Shown here piece by piece: positions 48,997-61,000 of a stretch of 64,000 nt of DNA (position 1 is its first letter; each line of letters starts with the position of its first letter). The translations under genes and the position numbers were made by a program. Origin of the DNA: Cheilinus undulatus. Its lineage: Eukaryota > Chordata > Actinopteri > Labriformes > Labridae. The stretch covers positions 42,756,424 through 42,820,423 of the forward strand of contig NC_054881.1 of assembly GCF_018320785.1 (NCBI RefSeq), given 5' to 3'. The notes below the pieces were generated by a model. It did no database searches. It saw only the letters and a list, made by a program, of their open reading frames with translations, and was not told the DNA's origin.

Positions 48997-49393
48997 GTAG
49001 GATAGAGCTAGTGGTTGAACAAACTTTGAATCCAGGCCTGGTGTCTGGATTTGTGTGAAGGGCGACAACTATCTCTCAGCCTCTTCATCTCATATGCAAG
49101 AATCCCTCTGTGGTTTGATTTACTTTCTAAACAGGATGTCAGCACTCTTCTCCAGGATAATTTAAGGTGTTATGATGCACTACTACATCTGTTTCATAAG
49201 AGGGGTGCTTTGGAGAAGAAATGAACCATAGGAAACTGCATGTGAACTTCTCTGCACTGTCTAAATCACACAGACACGTCTCTGTAAATAGTTCTGATAT
49301 GATTTAATCTACTTTTATCTTTTACTGGTGTCACGGAAATCTTATGCTCCATTAAGTCTGTATGAGTTAACTGAGTACTAGCATCATGTTATA

Positions 49394-49519
49394 ATAATAT
49401 AATAATAACTTTATTGTATGGCACCAGGAGTTGTTTATATGTGCTTTGGCAGACATTGCAAAGGCAGAAGATCATGAAAATAACAGAAACGCATCAACAG
49501 GCGGGTCAAACAGAGCTTA
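49394..49519 (+). repeat. Decayed copy of the TATAGCAC-core dispersed repeat
   Basis: AATAATAACTTTATTGTATG followed by a GTGCTTTGGCAGA section resembles the starts of the repeats at 5378 and 41158, with heavy divergence. Confidence 0.45.
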
Positions 49520-49527
49520 CTCTATAA

Positions 49528-50715
49528 CAGTGATGCTCTTTGGTGGTGATTTGTGGCTCTTTATGACTTAATTTCAAATAAAACTCCCACAGAAAACCTA
49601 AAAAAGTGAAACTTTGACCTCAGAAATGATCCATCCCAAGTCACATTAATCAGTTTGCCCTTATTTGCAGTTTTTTGGCTGTTTTCCATTGTTTTGCCAC
49701 TTTTATCCATTTTTGCTGCTTTTAGGAGGTTTTTGTTTCTTCTTTTTGGCACTTTTTGGTACTTTTATCCTGTTTTTGTCCTTTTCCACCAGCCCTGAGT
49801 CTTTTATATTTTTATTTTTTGCTATTCCCAGTTTTCCCCCTTCTTTTTAATTGTTTTGCCATTAAATGTAAGTTTTTCCCCATTTTTGTCACTCTTTGCT
49901 ACTTTTTGCACCTTTCCCACCTTTTTGCTGCTTTTTGCTCATGTTAGTCACTTTTCAGACTTTTTTTGCCACTTTTTTAGCAATCTGTAACTCATTTTTT
50001 TTTTTATTTCTCACCCATTTTGGTCACTTTTCACCAGTTACTGTCTCTTTCATTCTGCTTTTTGCCATTTTTCCCCTTTTTTGCCCATTTTGCTGTTTTT
50101 TTGCCATTAAATGCCACTTTTTCCCATTTTTGTCACTTTTTGCTGCTTTTTGCCCATGTTAGTCACTTTTCACACGTTTTTTTGCCACCTTTTTACCATT
50201 TTTCCACTCATAACTCATTTTGTTGTCACTTCTCACCTATTTTTGTTATTTTATGCCTATTTACCCATTTTGCCGCTTTCACTTATTTTCATTGCCACTT
50301 TAGCATAGGGCTGGGCGATTATGGCAAAAATCAAAATTACGATTAGGCTAATTGAACTTTTTACCTTGATTACGATTAATGAACGATTATTTCACCCCCA
50401 ACTTCTGACTCTGTTTGTTCTGTAAGTATTTGTATAATTTAAAACAAACAACTGAAAGGAACAGGCACAGATTATCAATTTATGGTTATTTATTGAAACA
50501 TTTGAAAACAAAACACACATGAAAATGGTTTTTCATGAAAAGTTGACATGGCAGGTTTACGTAGGTTAGTGGCTCTAAATGTCGATTTCAATTATTTTTT
50601 GATGAATTGCCCAGCTCTACTTTAGCACCATTTTTTTCACCACTTTTTCCCAACTTAGATTGTGGCTCATGCAAAGGTATTTTCATGAACTTGGCTCTTT
50701 GGTTGAGTAAAACTG
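49528..50715 (-). mobile_element. hAT family A element in reverse orientation, exact target duplication
   Basis: Flanked by CTCTATAA on both sides (49520-49527 and 50716-50723). Read on the minus strand it starts CAGTTTTACTCAACCAAAGA, with GAGCCACAATCTAAG following, identical in layout to the copies at 6314 and 7589. The interior is a TTTTTGCCATTTT-type array. It was itself invaded by the element at 50306-50619. Confidence 0.93.
50306..50619 (+). mobile_element. 314-bp hAT MITE nested in another hAT
   Basis: Starts TAGGGCTGGGCGATTATGG and ends GAATTGCCCAGCTCTA. Flanks are CTTTAGCA on both sides (50298-50305 and 50620-50627), an exact 8-bp duplication. Subterminal GATTACGATTA motifs. Non-coding. 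Confidence 0.93.
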
Positions 50716-51824
50716 CTCTATAAGGTTCAACAGAAAGGTAAGAAAAAGCACCAGTGCAGAAGTTCTTCATAACAAACCTCACATTTAGACTGCATGCTAG
50801 CCTAAGAAGGATTTCAAATCAGACATTTCACACAAACTATCTGTGCTCTGATTGCATTTGTCACGCAGATCCCAGTCTCTCTGCAGTAGGAACAACAGTT
50901 TCATTAATTGTGGAAACTAGTGGCCCAACTTTTCAATCAGCCTATTCCTTTGTCAGTTGCTGTCTGATAAATTATGTAAAAAAAAAAACCAAACATTTTA
51001 TTTTAGTTTTTAAACCAAAATAAAGCATTCATTCATTCATTTATTCATTCAAATGTCAAACGGAAACAGCAAAATAATCCCGTGGTCAAACCTCAACACT
51101 GCACTTAAGCACAGGGCTGTGCTGTGTTGTCCTTCCTGTGGCTCTGCTAGCAGCGAAGACACGGCTCAGCTCTTCTGCAGCTGTCTGGTAAATCTACCTG
51201 CTGCACTGGTATCATGCTCTGAGAGTCCCAGGACTCCTAAGAATACAGAATCAGAGGGGCTGAACAGTACATCATTTCACAATATCCATTGTGATGGTCT
51301 AGTTAACTTAAGTCACATTACAGGATGTGTGATGTTAGTCACATGACCTGAAGCAGGCTATGCTCACACTTCTGTGTTGGTTGATGCAATACAAAACTGG
51401 AAAATAAAGGCTTCACTCATTTTAAATACATTTTCTAGACTGTAATTTTAAAATGAAAGCGTGAATCTTTGTTGTCCAAACTTTCCCCACATATATATTT
51501 ATATATGCCTGTATGTATATTCCTCGCCTTAAAGACCCAATCTAAGTTAATGCCTGCCTAGTGATTGAATTCACCTAAATGACTAGTTAAAGGCTGACAA
51601 GGCAAACAGTCATTTTCAGGATTTTGGAGAGCCAATCAGGTTTCAGGGGGCCCTGTTTGGACCTGGCTCCACCCCTGAAATGTAAATGGTACTGAGATAT
51701 TCAGTCAGGATGTTATATAATCAAGGTTTCTTCTTCTGTTTACAGAATTAACATGGTAGCACTGCCTAGGGCTAAAAACTAAATACAGTAGAGATGAGCA
51801 CAAGCTTCATGATGTAATGTGGGA

Positions 51825-52669
51825 CATATGTGACCAAAGCCGGTAAAAACTCCTGCAAGTCGTCCGAGGTCATTTTTGAGTTATTAACACATTATGAAAG
51901 TGTAGATTCCAAGCTTTCTAACGGTGTATCATACACCTTAATCTGAGCATATTTTACAAAGATATGCTCATTTGAATGTTAACTTCTAGTTCCTGCTTCT
52001 TCTGAGAAAACCAGGCTCAAAGTTTCAGGACTTCTCCTACCTTCAGGCAGGCCAGGTAATTGGTGTGAACAACAGGGCCACATTTACATAAAGTCCACCC
52101 AAACCAAGCTTCTGAATCAGACTGGTGACGCTCATCAAAATATTCCCACAGGAAATCCGCCTTCATCAAACTTTCACTGTCGAGTGATCTTGAAGTTGTC
52201 CGAAGTCTGTTGATAATTCTTGCTGCTTCCTCATCATCTCTTCTACTTTTCCTCGCTGCAGGGTGCATCTTGAGTCTTGTTGTTAAAGGTGATAACTAGA
52301 AACAGCTGTATACGTGCCGAGAGGGGTGGCGTTTGAGCCATGCAGTGCTTGTTATTGTCCATCTCAATGGGCCAAACTGGGAACAATGGCAGACTGAGCG
52401 GCCGATTATCACCCCGCAGTTTCGCTTTCCCCTCCCCTCAATATCCTTGCAGCAACTGCGAGAATAGGGCATTTTTAAACACAAAATTAGTGCTTTTAAA
52501 TATCACATTTGTGTTACTTTTTCATCGAATGAGTAGTTTAAATGTTGGACTTGCATAAAATGAGAAAAAACGAAAAATGATCATTTTGAAGAAAACGACT
52601 TTGTATCAATTTTTCTCCACCGCCGGAATGCCGACTTGCAGGAACTTTATCTGGCTTCGGTCACATATT
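51825..52669. mobile_element. TIR element of unknown class with a short ORF
   Basis: The left end CATATGTGACCAAAGCCGGT, with CCTGCAAGTCG a few bases in, is mirrored at the right end by CGACTTGCAGG and then CTTCGGTCACATAT. Inverted ends span about 40 bp with mismatches. No clear target duplication. An 83-codon frame is encoded on the minus strand at 52017-52268. Confidence 0.7.
52017..52268 (-). CDS. Hypothetical 83-residue ORF inside the TIR element
   Basis: Starts MHPAARKSRRDDEEAARIIN, with a charged N-terminal half and a Cys-containing C-terminal half (WTLCKCGPVVHTNYLACLK). I do not recognise the family. The basic/acidic start and the C-x-C motif could be the remnant of a transposon protein, or the frame may be fortuitous. 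CTGAAG|GTAGGA near its end could be a splice donor. Low confidence that it is a real gene. Confidence 0.25.
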   Translation of the reverse strand: MHPAARKSRRDDEEAARIINRLRTTSRSLDSESLMKADFLWEYFDERHQSDSEAWFGWTLCKCGPVVHTNYLACLKVGEVLKL

Positions 52670-53456
52670 TTATTGAATTTTTAGAATTTGCTGCAGGTCT
52701 ATCAAAAATGGACCACATTTGGCCCCTAAGCCGTAGTTTGGGCACTCCTGCTTTAGATGAATTTTCAATATAAAAACCCTACAACCAACAGTTCAAATAA
52801 GTTAAATTTGCCCGTAGGAGCAGAACTGTTGTTAAAGAACCTGCCTCCCTGTGGAGCTTGTTCACATCCAGTAACCAGGAGGAGTCAGGCACCAGGAAGT
52901 GTTCTAGTTTACTGTGAATTAGTCTGGCAGTCAGACAACTGAGGCCCTGCATGCAGTTTGTGTGTCCCTGTGTGTATGACTCTGCTGCCATCACAGACAC
53001 ACACTGGCATGACAACCAAAGTAGATGCTATGTAAAGTAAGGCCAGTCTTTAGTGAGTGTATTCCTGCTGTCAGCAGCACCTTCTCCAATGCTCATTGAA
53101 GCTGTTTTCACATGCACAGTCCTTTAACCGCATGGATGTGCATGCTACAGCTGCAGTGAAATAATCACAGCGGGCAGTGATGAATTAGAAGTTAAACTCA
53201 TGATCAATCCATCGAAACAGAACTTTTTACCCTTTTAGAAATGGCTGATGATGCTGAAGTGATAGAAACACAAGCAACATCTTTATTTTTTAGGTTCTGT
53301 TCCTGCCGGAGGGCAGGACCACGTGTGATGGAAACGCGAGAAGCCCAAAAATGACTTAAAGACCTAAATTAAAAAAATACAATTGTTTAGAAATGAATTA
53401 ATGTCCACCAGATCTATCTGCTGTTTTTTATTTTGTAGGGAGGATGGAGAGACCAT

Positions 53457-53717
53457 TGCCCTGTCCACATGGAGATGAATTCAGGCATACACACAAAAGT
53501 TTTTAGTCGTATTGGCGTTTCATCCACACGGAAATGGCGTTTTGGGTGACTGTAAACGATACTTTTTGAAAACGGGTCCCAGAGTGCATAAATCCGTCGT
53601 CCTACCGTTTCGTCTCCGTGTGGATGGCTAGCCGCATCTTTCTTAAAACGTCTTTACGGAAAACTTTTTCAAAACGAAATGGCAATATATCGTTTTGGTC
53701 TCCGTGTGGACAGGGCC
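53457..53717. mobile_element. MITE with CCCTGTCCACA termini
   Basis: Starts GCCCTGTCCACATGGAGATG and ends with the inverse, GTCTCCGTGTGGACAGGGC. The interior holds matching CCACACGG/CCGTGTGG and CGTTTTG/CAAAACG motifs, giving strong overall inverted symmetry over about 260 bp. Non-coding. Confidence 0.75.
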
Positions 53718-54030
53718 TGTGGCTCAGTAGAGTTGGTCTTTTTTAACTGGTCAGGGGTTCGATCCCCAGCTCCTGCAGTCACATGTCATTGTGTCCTTGG
53801 GTCAGACATTTAACCCCACTTTGCTCCACAGCTGCATATGGATGCATAATAATAGAATGAGCCATTACTGATGGTCACTCTCAGAGCAGACCACACATTA
53901 GTGTGTGTATGGGTGTGAATGTGTGTGAATGGGTGTGAATGGGTGTGAATGGGTAGGTGTGACCTGCAGTGTAAAAGCATTCTGAGTAGTCAGACAACTA
54001 GAAAAGTAGTTTACAAGCTCAAGTCCTTTT
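53718..54030 (+). mobile_element. tRNA-derived SINE with fish-type tail
   Basis: GTGGCTCAGTAGAGTTGGTC (A-box-like) and GGGGTTCGATCCCC (B box) are followed by CCTTGGGTCAGACATTTAAC, a GTGTGAATGGGTGTGAATGG stretch and GAGTAGTCAGACAACTAGAA. This is the order seen in a widespread fish SINE family. It directly abuts the MITE at 53457-53717. Confidence 0.75.
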
Positions 54031-55611
54031 TAATTGAAGTTTTGCAAGATATATAACAAAAGAAAAGAATCTCAGTGTCAGTTTTTTTCTGTTGGTGCTT
54101 TATTGTCCCTGAAGGGAAATCTGTCTCCGTCTTTGTTCTGCAGGTAAAATGTTAACGCTGTTGTTTCTGAAGCATGTTTCAGTCTTTTCTTTTCTTTCGG
54201 TTTTTTGCATTTGCTTTTGAATTTGCATTGTGTGCTGACATTGCTGCATATTTTTCCTTATGTAAATCGCTTCAGCTGCAGCTGATTGGCTGCCCTTGTC
54301 AGACATCGCACTACTTCTTGGCTCCAATGATGTGAAACTTTTATAGGTGAAGGTCACCTCAGAAAGTCTCTGTTTGGGTGTCATGGCTGCATGTTAACCT
54401 CTGTACTGATAGAGATTTCCCTCAGGTACAGAAGGAAAACTTGGTGCATGTGAGGAAGGTAAAAATGTCTCATCTCTAACAATCCGTGACAGAGCTACTT
54501 GTTTCCTGTATGATGTATTTAAATGATAACAGCTGCGGATGCACAGTGGATAAAGTGCTCTTTATTTCCTGTTAATGATGACAGACAGGAGGTGCTTTAG
54601 CGGGCAGGTGTGCAGCTCTTTATGTGGTTATAATTTGGGTTTCAATGCCACTGTTCTGCAGAGATAATTCACACAAACCTGCCTTTCAGAGTCTAATTAC
54701 TTCCTGGAACTTTTAAACAGTCGAGGAAACCTGATCCTTCCCAAAGTCCAAAGTAGACCAGCAGGAATATGACTTTGGATCTGATGCATTACTCTGTGAT
54801 AAAATCAGTGCTTCTGTTATAGCTCCAGTCACAGGATTTTTGCATATTTTCTTTGAAAACATACAAACTAAAGCATGCTTCGGTCTCATTTTCAGATGCT
54901 TGTAGGATCACTGTCAGATAGTGAACTTCATGTTCATGCTGTGTGGAATATTTGTCTCAGTCCAGTAATGTTGTGGCCTGACTTTACCAATAACCCTGGT
55001 TAAATTATAAACATGCTCTTGCTTTAATGCCTCAGTAGAAGTTAATTTGAATGCCTTCATACAGTAAATTTGCATAAAATACTCTGCTCAAAGGTTTTAA
55101 AGATCTGGGGCTGCATTCATTAAGCTTCATCAATCCAAAGAGTTGCTCCTGGTCATGAAACTCTTGGAAAACTGAGGGAAATTCTGAGAAAACTTCATAA
55201 TTTTTTCCAAAGTTAAGGTCCATGTTAAGACTGAAGTTATTCAGAAAGCACCGTAGTCTTTTGGAGAGTTTTAAAGGTAAAAACAGTAAAGATGAGAATC
55301 TGGAAAGTTAAACAGAGAAGAGAACTGAATGTTCTCCAAACTCTAAATGAACATTATTCTTTATTGAGCTCAACAGTGAATTGCAAATTGGATGCTTAAT
55401 AAAATACAGTGTTTTCCACAGAGTGAGGCAGTAGAGTGGCTGAGGGGTTCATCCCACCCACCACATTAGAGGGATCCTTTAGACGCTCTTCATCAGCAGA
55501 ACCCTGTAAAAGACAGTCTTCACATCACTCTCCTTTAAAATGTTTGACTTGATATTACATAATAACAGCAGATGTGCTGCATGCATGAAGGCTCATTGTA
55601 TAGAGCAGTGG

Positions 55612-56400
55612 TTCTCAACCTGCGGGTCAGGACCCATTGGGGGTCGCGAAACATAAAGACAGGGTCGCCAGATGCCTGAAAGAAATGGACGATACTTTTG
55701 AAATGATTTGTTCTCACCCAATTTTTTTTACTATTATTTGCTACTTTTCATTAATTTTGCACAATTTGGACCCATTTTTGCCACTTTAGCCATTTTTTTC
55801 CAAGTCTTAACCCATTTTCATCCCTTTCTCCAATAATTTTTGCCGCTTTAAATCATTTTTTTTATCAATTTCAAACCCTTTACACCACTTTCTACTGCCT
55901 GTTTTGCCACTTCTAAGCCAATTCTTGCCACTTTTCATATATTGTTGCCTCTGTTGACCCATTATTGCCACTATCAACCCCTTCTTGTTGCATTTTTTGC
56001 CCATTTTTGCCCATTTCAACCACATTTCATTGTTTGATATTCCCATTTTGACCAGTTACTCCTTTCTGCCAATTTCAACCTATTTATGTGCCCCAGTTAA
56101 CCCATTTTTGCCAGTTTAATGAATGTTTTCCCACTTAAAATCCCATTTCACCATTTTTATTTTTTTTCCACTTTAAACTTATTTCTGCCACTTTTCAATC
56201 CCCTTTTACCACTTTCTGTTCCTGTTTTTGACACTTCAACCCTTTTTTGCTCCTTTTGTCACTGTTATCAAATTTATTTATTTATTTACTTCTAAAATCT
56301 CATTTAACCACCTGTCCCACCACCTTTTTTGGACTTTTTAAAAAAATATTTTAATTCTTTTTTTTTTTTTTTTTTTTTTTTAAGAAAAATGGATTTACAT
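55612..56400 (+). mobile_element. hAT/Charlie-like element, right end missing, TTTTTGCC interior
   Basis: The left terminus CAGTGGTTCTCAACCTGCGG, followed by GTCAGGACCCATTGGGGGTC, is of Charlie type. The interior is the TTTTTGCCACTTT degenerate array. It runs into a poly-T tract (about 56357-56382) and no right terminus is visible. Confidence 0.72.
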
Positions 56401-56441
56401 TTTTAAGATGACTATCCACTAGCCTCCTTAAATAAGAGGCA

Positions 56442-56891
56442 TTAAGGCTGAGCCATTGTGATATTTTTCCCCAACATTGCAATTGCAATTTAATATGCAA
56501 TTATATTTAGGTTCCTCGTCTTATATATTTTTCAATAAAGACAAGATATACATTAAACTTTAGTATAACCTAAACAACATCTGATAGAATACACATAAAA
56601 TGACTTAAAACTAAAATCCCATTGCAATTATTTTGCTCGGATTGCAAATTTGATATCAGTTGCTGTATTGAAGAGGATGATCAAGTTTATGTTAGTCTCG
56701 TTTTAAATAAGAAAAACATATTCATTAGTAAAAACTTTAACGTTTGCATGATGTGCATAAAATCTCTGCTGCAAAAAAAAGTATGAAACCAGAATCACAG
56801 CACATTTCAAAATGTTGCAACTATTCTGATTCGTAAATTGCAGCAGGTCATATTGCAATTTAATCTAATTTGCGATTAATTTCCCAGCCCT
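56442..56891 (+). mobile_element. hAT MITE with exact AAGAGGCA target duplication
   Basis: Lies between AAGAGGCA (56434-56441) and AAGAGGCA (56892-56899). Ends are TTAAGGCTGAGCCATTGTG and GATTAATTTCCCAGCCCT, a decayed version of the TAGGGCTGGGC group. ATTGCAATTT motifs occur near both ends. Non-coding. Confidence 0.82.
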
Positions 56892-58087
56892 AAGAGGCAC
56901 AGAAAACCCAAATATAAGTCTTACATTAAAATGTAGCAGCTTTCTCTGCAGACTCTTGACTGTTTGTGAATGCAGGCCCTGATGCTCTGCTGCTGACTAT
57001 GAATAATGCAATCATTGTGTTAATAAATAACAAAGAGTAAGAGGAAGCTAGATCATTGAGAAACACTACAGTTATTTATAAGGGAGTGGTCTTTAACCTG
57101 TTTTTATCTTGGCCTAATTCAAGAGGTTATTTATTTTTACTTCATTTTATTGGTTAGTTTTCAGTGTCTTTATGTTTTGATCATTTTTATCACTCTTGGT
57201 GGGGTAAATTCATGTTTTAGTACATTATAAATAGCTTTCTTTCTCTCTGGTGTGTTATTTTCATGTTCAGCTCTGTAAATTTTGTGCTATAATAGAAGTT
57301 AGAGTTTCACTGGCAGCAAAACAAATCTACCTACAGGTAAAAAAAGGTAAACTGAACCTGATGCTAGTGATGCAGGACTGGGCTTTAAAGGCTCTATAAA
57401 ATGGACTTAATGGTTTTGTGTTGTGCTAAAATTCTTCACATTATTAGTTATTAATCTACAGTAGAAACCTTTAGGAGCTAAGTTCCTTTAGTCCTCCTGC
57501 TGGACTTTGAACTCTGAGAAACCAAACGATCGCTGTTTTGATTATTGATTAATCTGCAGATTAGTCAGTTTCCTGAATGAAATCCAAACCCAAATATATT
57601 CAGTTCTGCATTTTAAAACCCATCCAGTCCAACCAAAAAGTAGTTTATTCTGTTTATGTTTCAACCTACAGATATTTGCTCCTGTAGATATGTCAGCCAA
57701 AGCAAACATCATCTTTAGGATCCTGACATTCTTATAGGAGCTCACAGCTCTTTCAGTTTCCTTCTCCATGATCAATAACCGAGTCAGGATGGGATTTCCT
57801 TCTCCAGACACGTGTTTGTTCAAGTTTCCTGCTAAAACCTGCATCTTTATTCACTTGATGCCATATTTGAACATTTTAGTACCTGTGCCTTACTGTCGAT
57901 CGTTCTGTTGACCCAGCCTTACAGACATTATAATACTGCCTTATTTATAATTGATGTTAAATGTGCTAATTAGCTGTATCCTGCCAGTGTTAATGCAGAT
58001 TTCATCAGGTGTTACACTTTTACTAGAAGGATCTGCTAGACACTGAAGGAGCAGCTTTAAAGAGCTGCTATTAGCATCAAGGTGATA

Positions 58088-61000
58088 CCAGGTCAGTGAA
58101 CGTCCCTCAGATGTTTTTAGTGCTCCAGGTCAGTGAACGTCCCTCAGATGTTTTTAGTGCTCCAGGTCAGTGAACGTCCCTCAGATGTTTTTAGTGCTCC
58201 AGGTCAGTGAACGTCCCACAGATGTTTTTAGTGCTCCAGGTCAGTGAACGTCCCTCAGATGTTTTTAGTGCTCCAGGTCAGTGAATGTCCCACAGATGTT
58301 TTTGAGTGCACCAGGTCAGTGAACGTCCCTCAGATGTTTTTAGTGCTCCAGGTCAGTGAACGTCCCACAGATGTTTTTAGTGCTCCAGGTCAGTGAACGT
58401 CCCTCAGATGTTTTTGAGTGTACCAGGTCAGTGAACGTCCCTCAGATGTTTTTAGTGCTCCAGGTCAGTGAACGTCCCTCAGATGTTTTTAGTGCTCCAG
58501 GTCAGTGAACGTCCCACAGATGTTTTTAGTGCTCCAGGTCAGTGAACGTCCCTCAGATGTTTTTGAGTGCACCAGGTCAGGGAACGTCCCTCAGATGTTT
58601 TTGAGTGTACCAGGTCAGGGAACGTCCCTCAGATGTTTTTAGTGCACCAGGTCAGTGAACGTCCCTCAGATGTTTTTAGTGCTCCAGGTCAGTGAACGTC
58701 CCTCAGATGTTTTTAGTGCTCCAGGTCAGTGAACGTCCCTCAGATGTTTTTAGTGCTCCAGGTCAGTGAACGTCCCTCAGATGTTTTTGAGTGCACCAGG
58801 TCAGGGAACGTCCCTCAGATGTTTTTGAGTGTACCAGGTCAGGGAACGTCCCTCAGATGTTTTTAGTGCACCAGGTCAGTGAACGTCCCACAGATGTTTT
58901 TAGTGTACCAGGTCAGGGAACGTCCCTCAGATGTTTTTTAGTGTACCAGGTCAGTGAACGTCCCTCAGATGTTTTTAGTGCACCAGGTCAGTGAACGTCC
59001 CTCAGATGTTTTTAGTGCACCAGGTCAGGGAACGTCCCTCAGATGTTTTTAGTGCTCCAGGTCAGTGAACGTCCGGCTGAGGTTTTTAGTGCTCAAGGTA
59101 AGTGAAGCGTCCCTCAGATGTTTTTAGTGCTCCAGGTCAGTGAACGTCCCACAGATGTTTTTAGTGCTCCAGGTCAGTGAACGTCCCTCAGATGTTTTTA
59201 GTGCTCCAGGTCAGTGAACGTCCCTCAGATGTTTTTAGTGCACCAGGTCAGTGAACGTCCCTCAGATGTTTTTAGTGCTCCAGGTCAGTGAACGTCCCTC
59301 AGATGTTTTTAGTGCACCAGGTCAGTGAACGTCCCTCAGATGTTTTTAGTGCTCCAGGTCAGTGAACGTCCCTCAGATGTTTTTAGTGCTCCAGGTCAGT
59401 GAACGTCCCTCAGATGTTTTTAGTGCACCAGGTCAGTGAACGTCCCACAGATGTTTTTAGTGTACCAGGTCAGTGAACGTCCCTTAGATGTTTTTAGTGT
59501 ACCAGGTCAGGGAACGTCCCTCAGATGTTTTTAGTGCACCAGGTCAGTGAACGTCCATCAGATGTTTTTAGTGCACCAGGTCAGTGAACGTCCATCAGAT
59601 GTTTTTAGTGTACCAGGTCAGGGAACGTCCCTCAGATGTTTTTGAGTGTACCAGGTCAGTGAATGTCCCTCAGATGTTTTTAGTGCTCCAGGCCAGTGAA
59701 CGTCCCACAGATGTTTTTAGTGTACCAGGTCAGGGAACGTCCCTCAGATGTTTTTGAGTGTACCAGGTCAGTGAACGTCCCTCAGATGTTTTTGAGTGTA
59801 CCAGGTCAGTGAATGTCCCTTAGATGTTTTTAGTGCACCAGGTCAGTGAACGTCCCTCAGATGTTTTTAGTGCTCCAGGTCAGGGAACGTCCCTCAGATG
59901 TTTTTAGTGCTCCAGGTCAGTGAACGTCCCTCAGATGTTTTTAGTGCTCCAGGTCAGTGAACGTCCCACAGATGTTTTTAGTGCTCCAGGTCAGTGAACG
60001 TCCCACAGATGTTTTTAGTGCTCCAGGTCAGTGAACGTCCCTCAGATGTTTTTAGTGTACCAGGTCAGTGAACGTCCCTCAGATGTTTTTAGTGCTCCAG
60101 GTCAGTGAACGTCCCACAGATGTTTTTAGTGTACCAGGTCAGTGAACGTCCCACAGATGTTTTTAGTGCTCCAGGTCAGTGAACGTCCCACAGATGTTTT
60201 TTAGTGTACCAGGTCAGTGAACGTCCCTCAGATGTTTTTAGTGTACCAGGTCAGTGAACGTCCCTCAGATGTTTTTAGTGCACCAGGTCAGTGAACGTCC
60301 CACAGATGTTTTTAGTGTACCAGGTCAGTGAACGTCCCTTAGATGTTTTTAGTGTACCAGGTCAGGGAACGTCCCTCAGATGTTTTTGAGTGTACCAGGT
60401 CAGTGAACGTCCCTCAGATGTTTTTGAGTGTACCAGGTCAGTGAACGTCCCTCAGATGTTTTTGAGTGTACCAGGTCAGTGAACGTCCCTCAGATGTTTT
60501 TGAGTGTACCAGGTCAGTGAATGTCCCTTAGATGTTTTTAGTGCACCAGGTCAGTGAACGTCCCTCAGATGTTTTTAGTGCTCCAGGTCAGTGAACGTCC
60601 CTCAGATGTTTTTAGTGCACCAGGTCAGTGAACGTCCCTCAGATGTTTTTAGTGCTCCAGGTCAGTGAACGTCCCACAGATGTTTTTAGTGCTCCAGGTC
60701 AGTGAACGTCCCTCAGATGTTTTTAGTGCTCCAGGTCAGTGAACGTCCCACAGATGTTTTTAGTGCTCCAGGTCAGTGAACGTCCCTCAGATGTTTTTAG
60801 TGCTCCAGGTCAGTGAACGTCCCTCAGATGTTTTTAGTGTACCAGGTCAGTGAACGTCCCTCAGATGTTTTTAGTGCTCCAGGTCAGTGAACGTCCCACA
60901 GATGTTTTTAGTGTACCAGGTCAGTGAACGTCCCACAGATGTTTTTAGTGCTCCAGGTCAGTGAACGTCCCACAGATGTTTTTTAGTGTACCAGGTCAGT

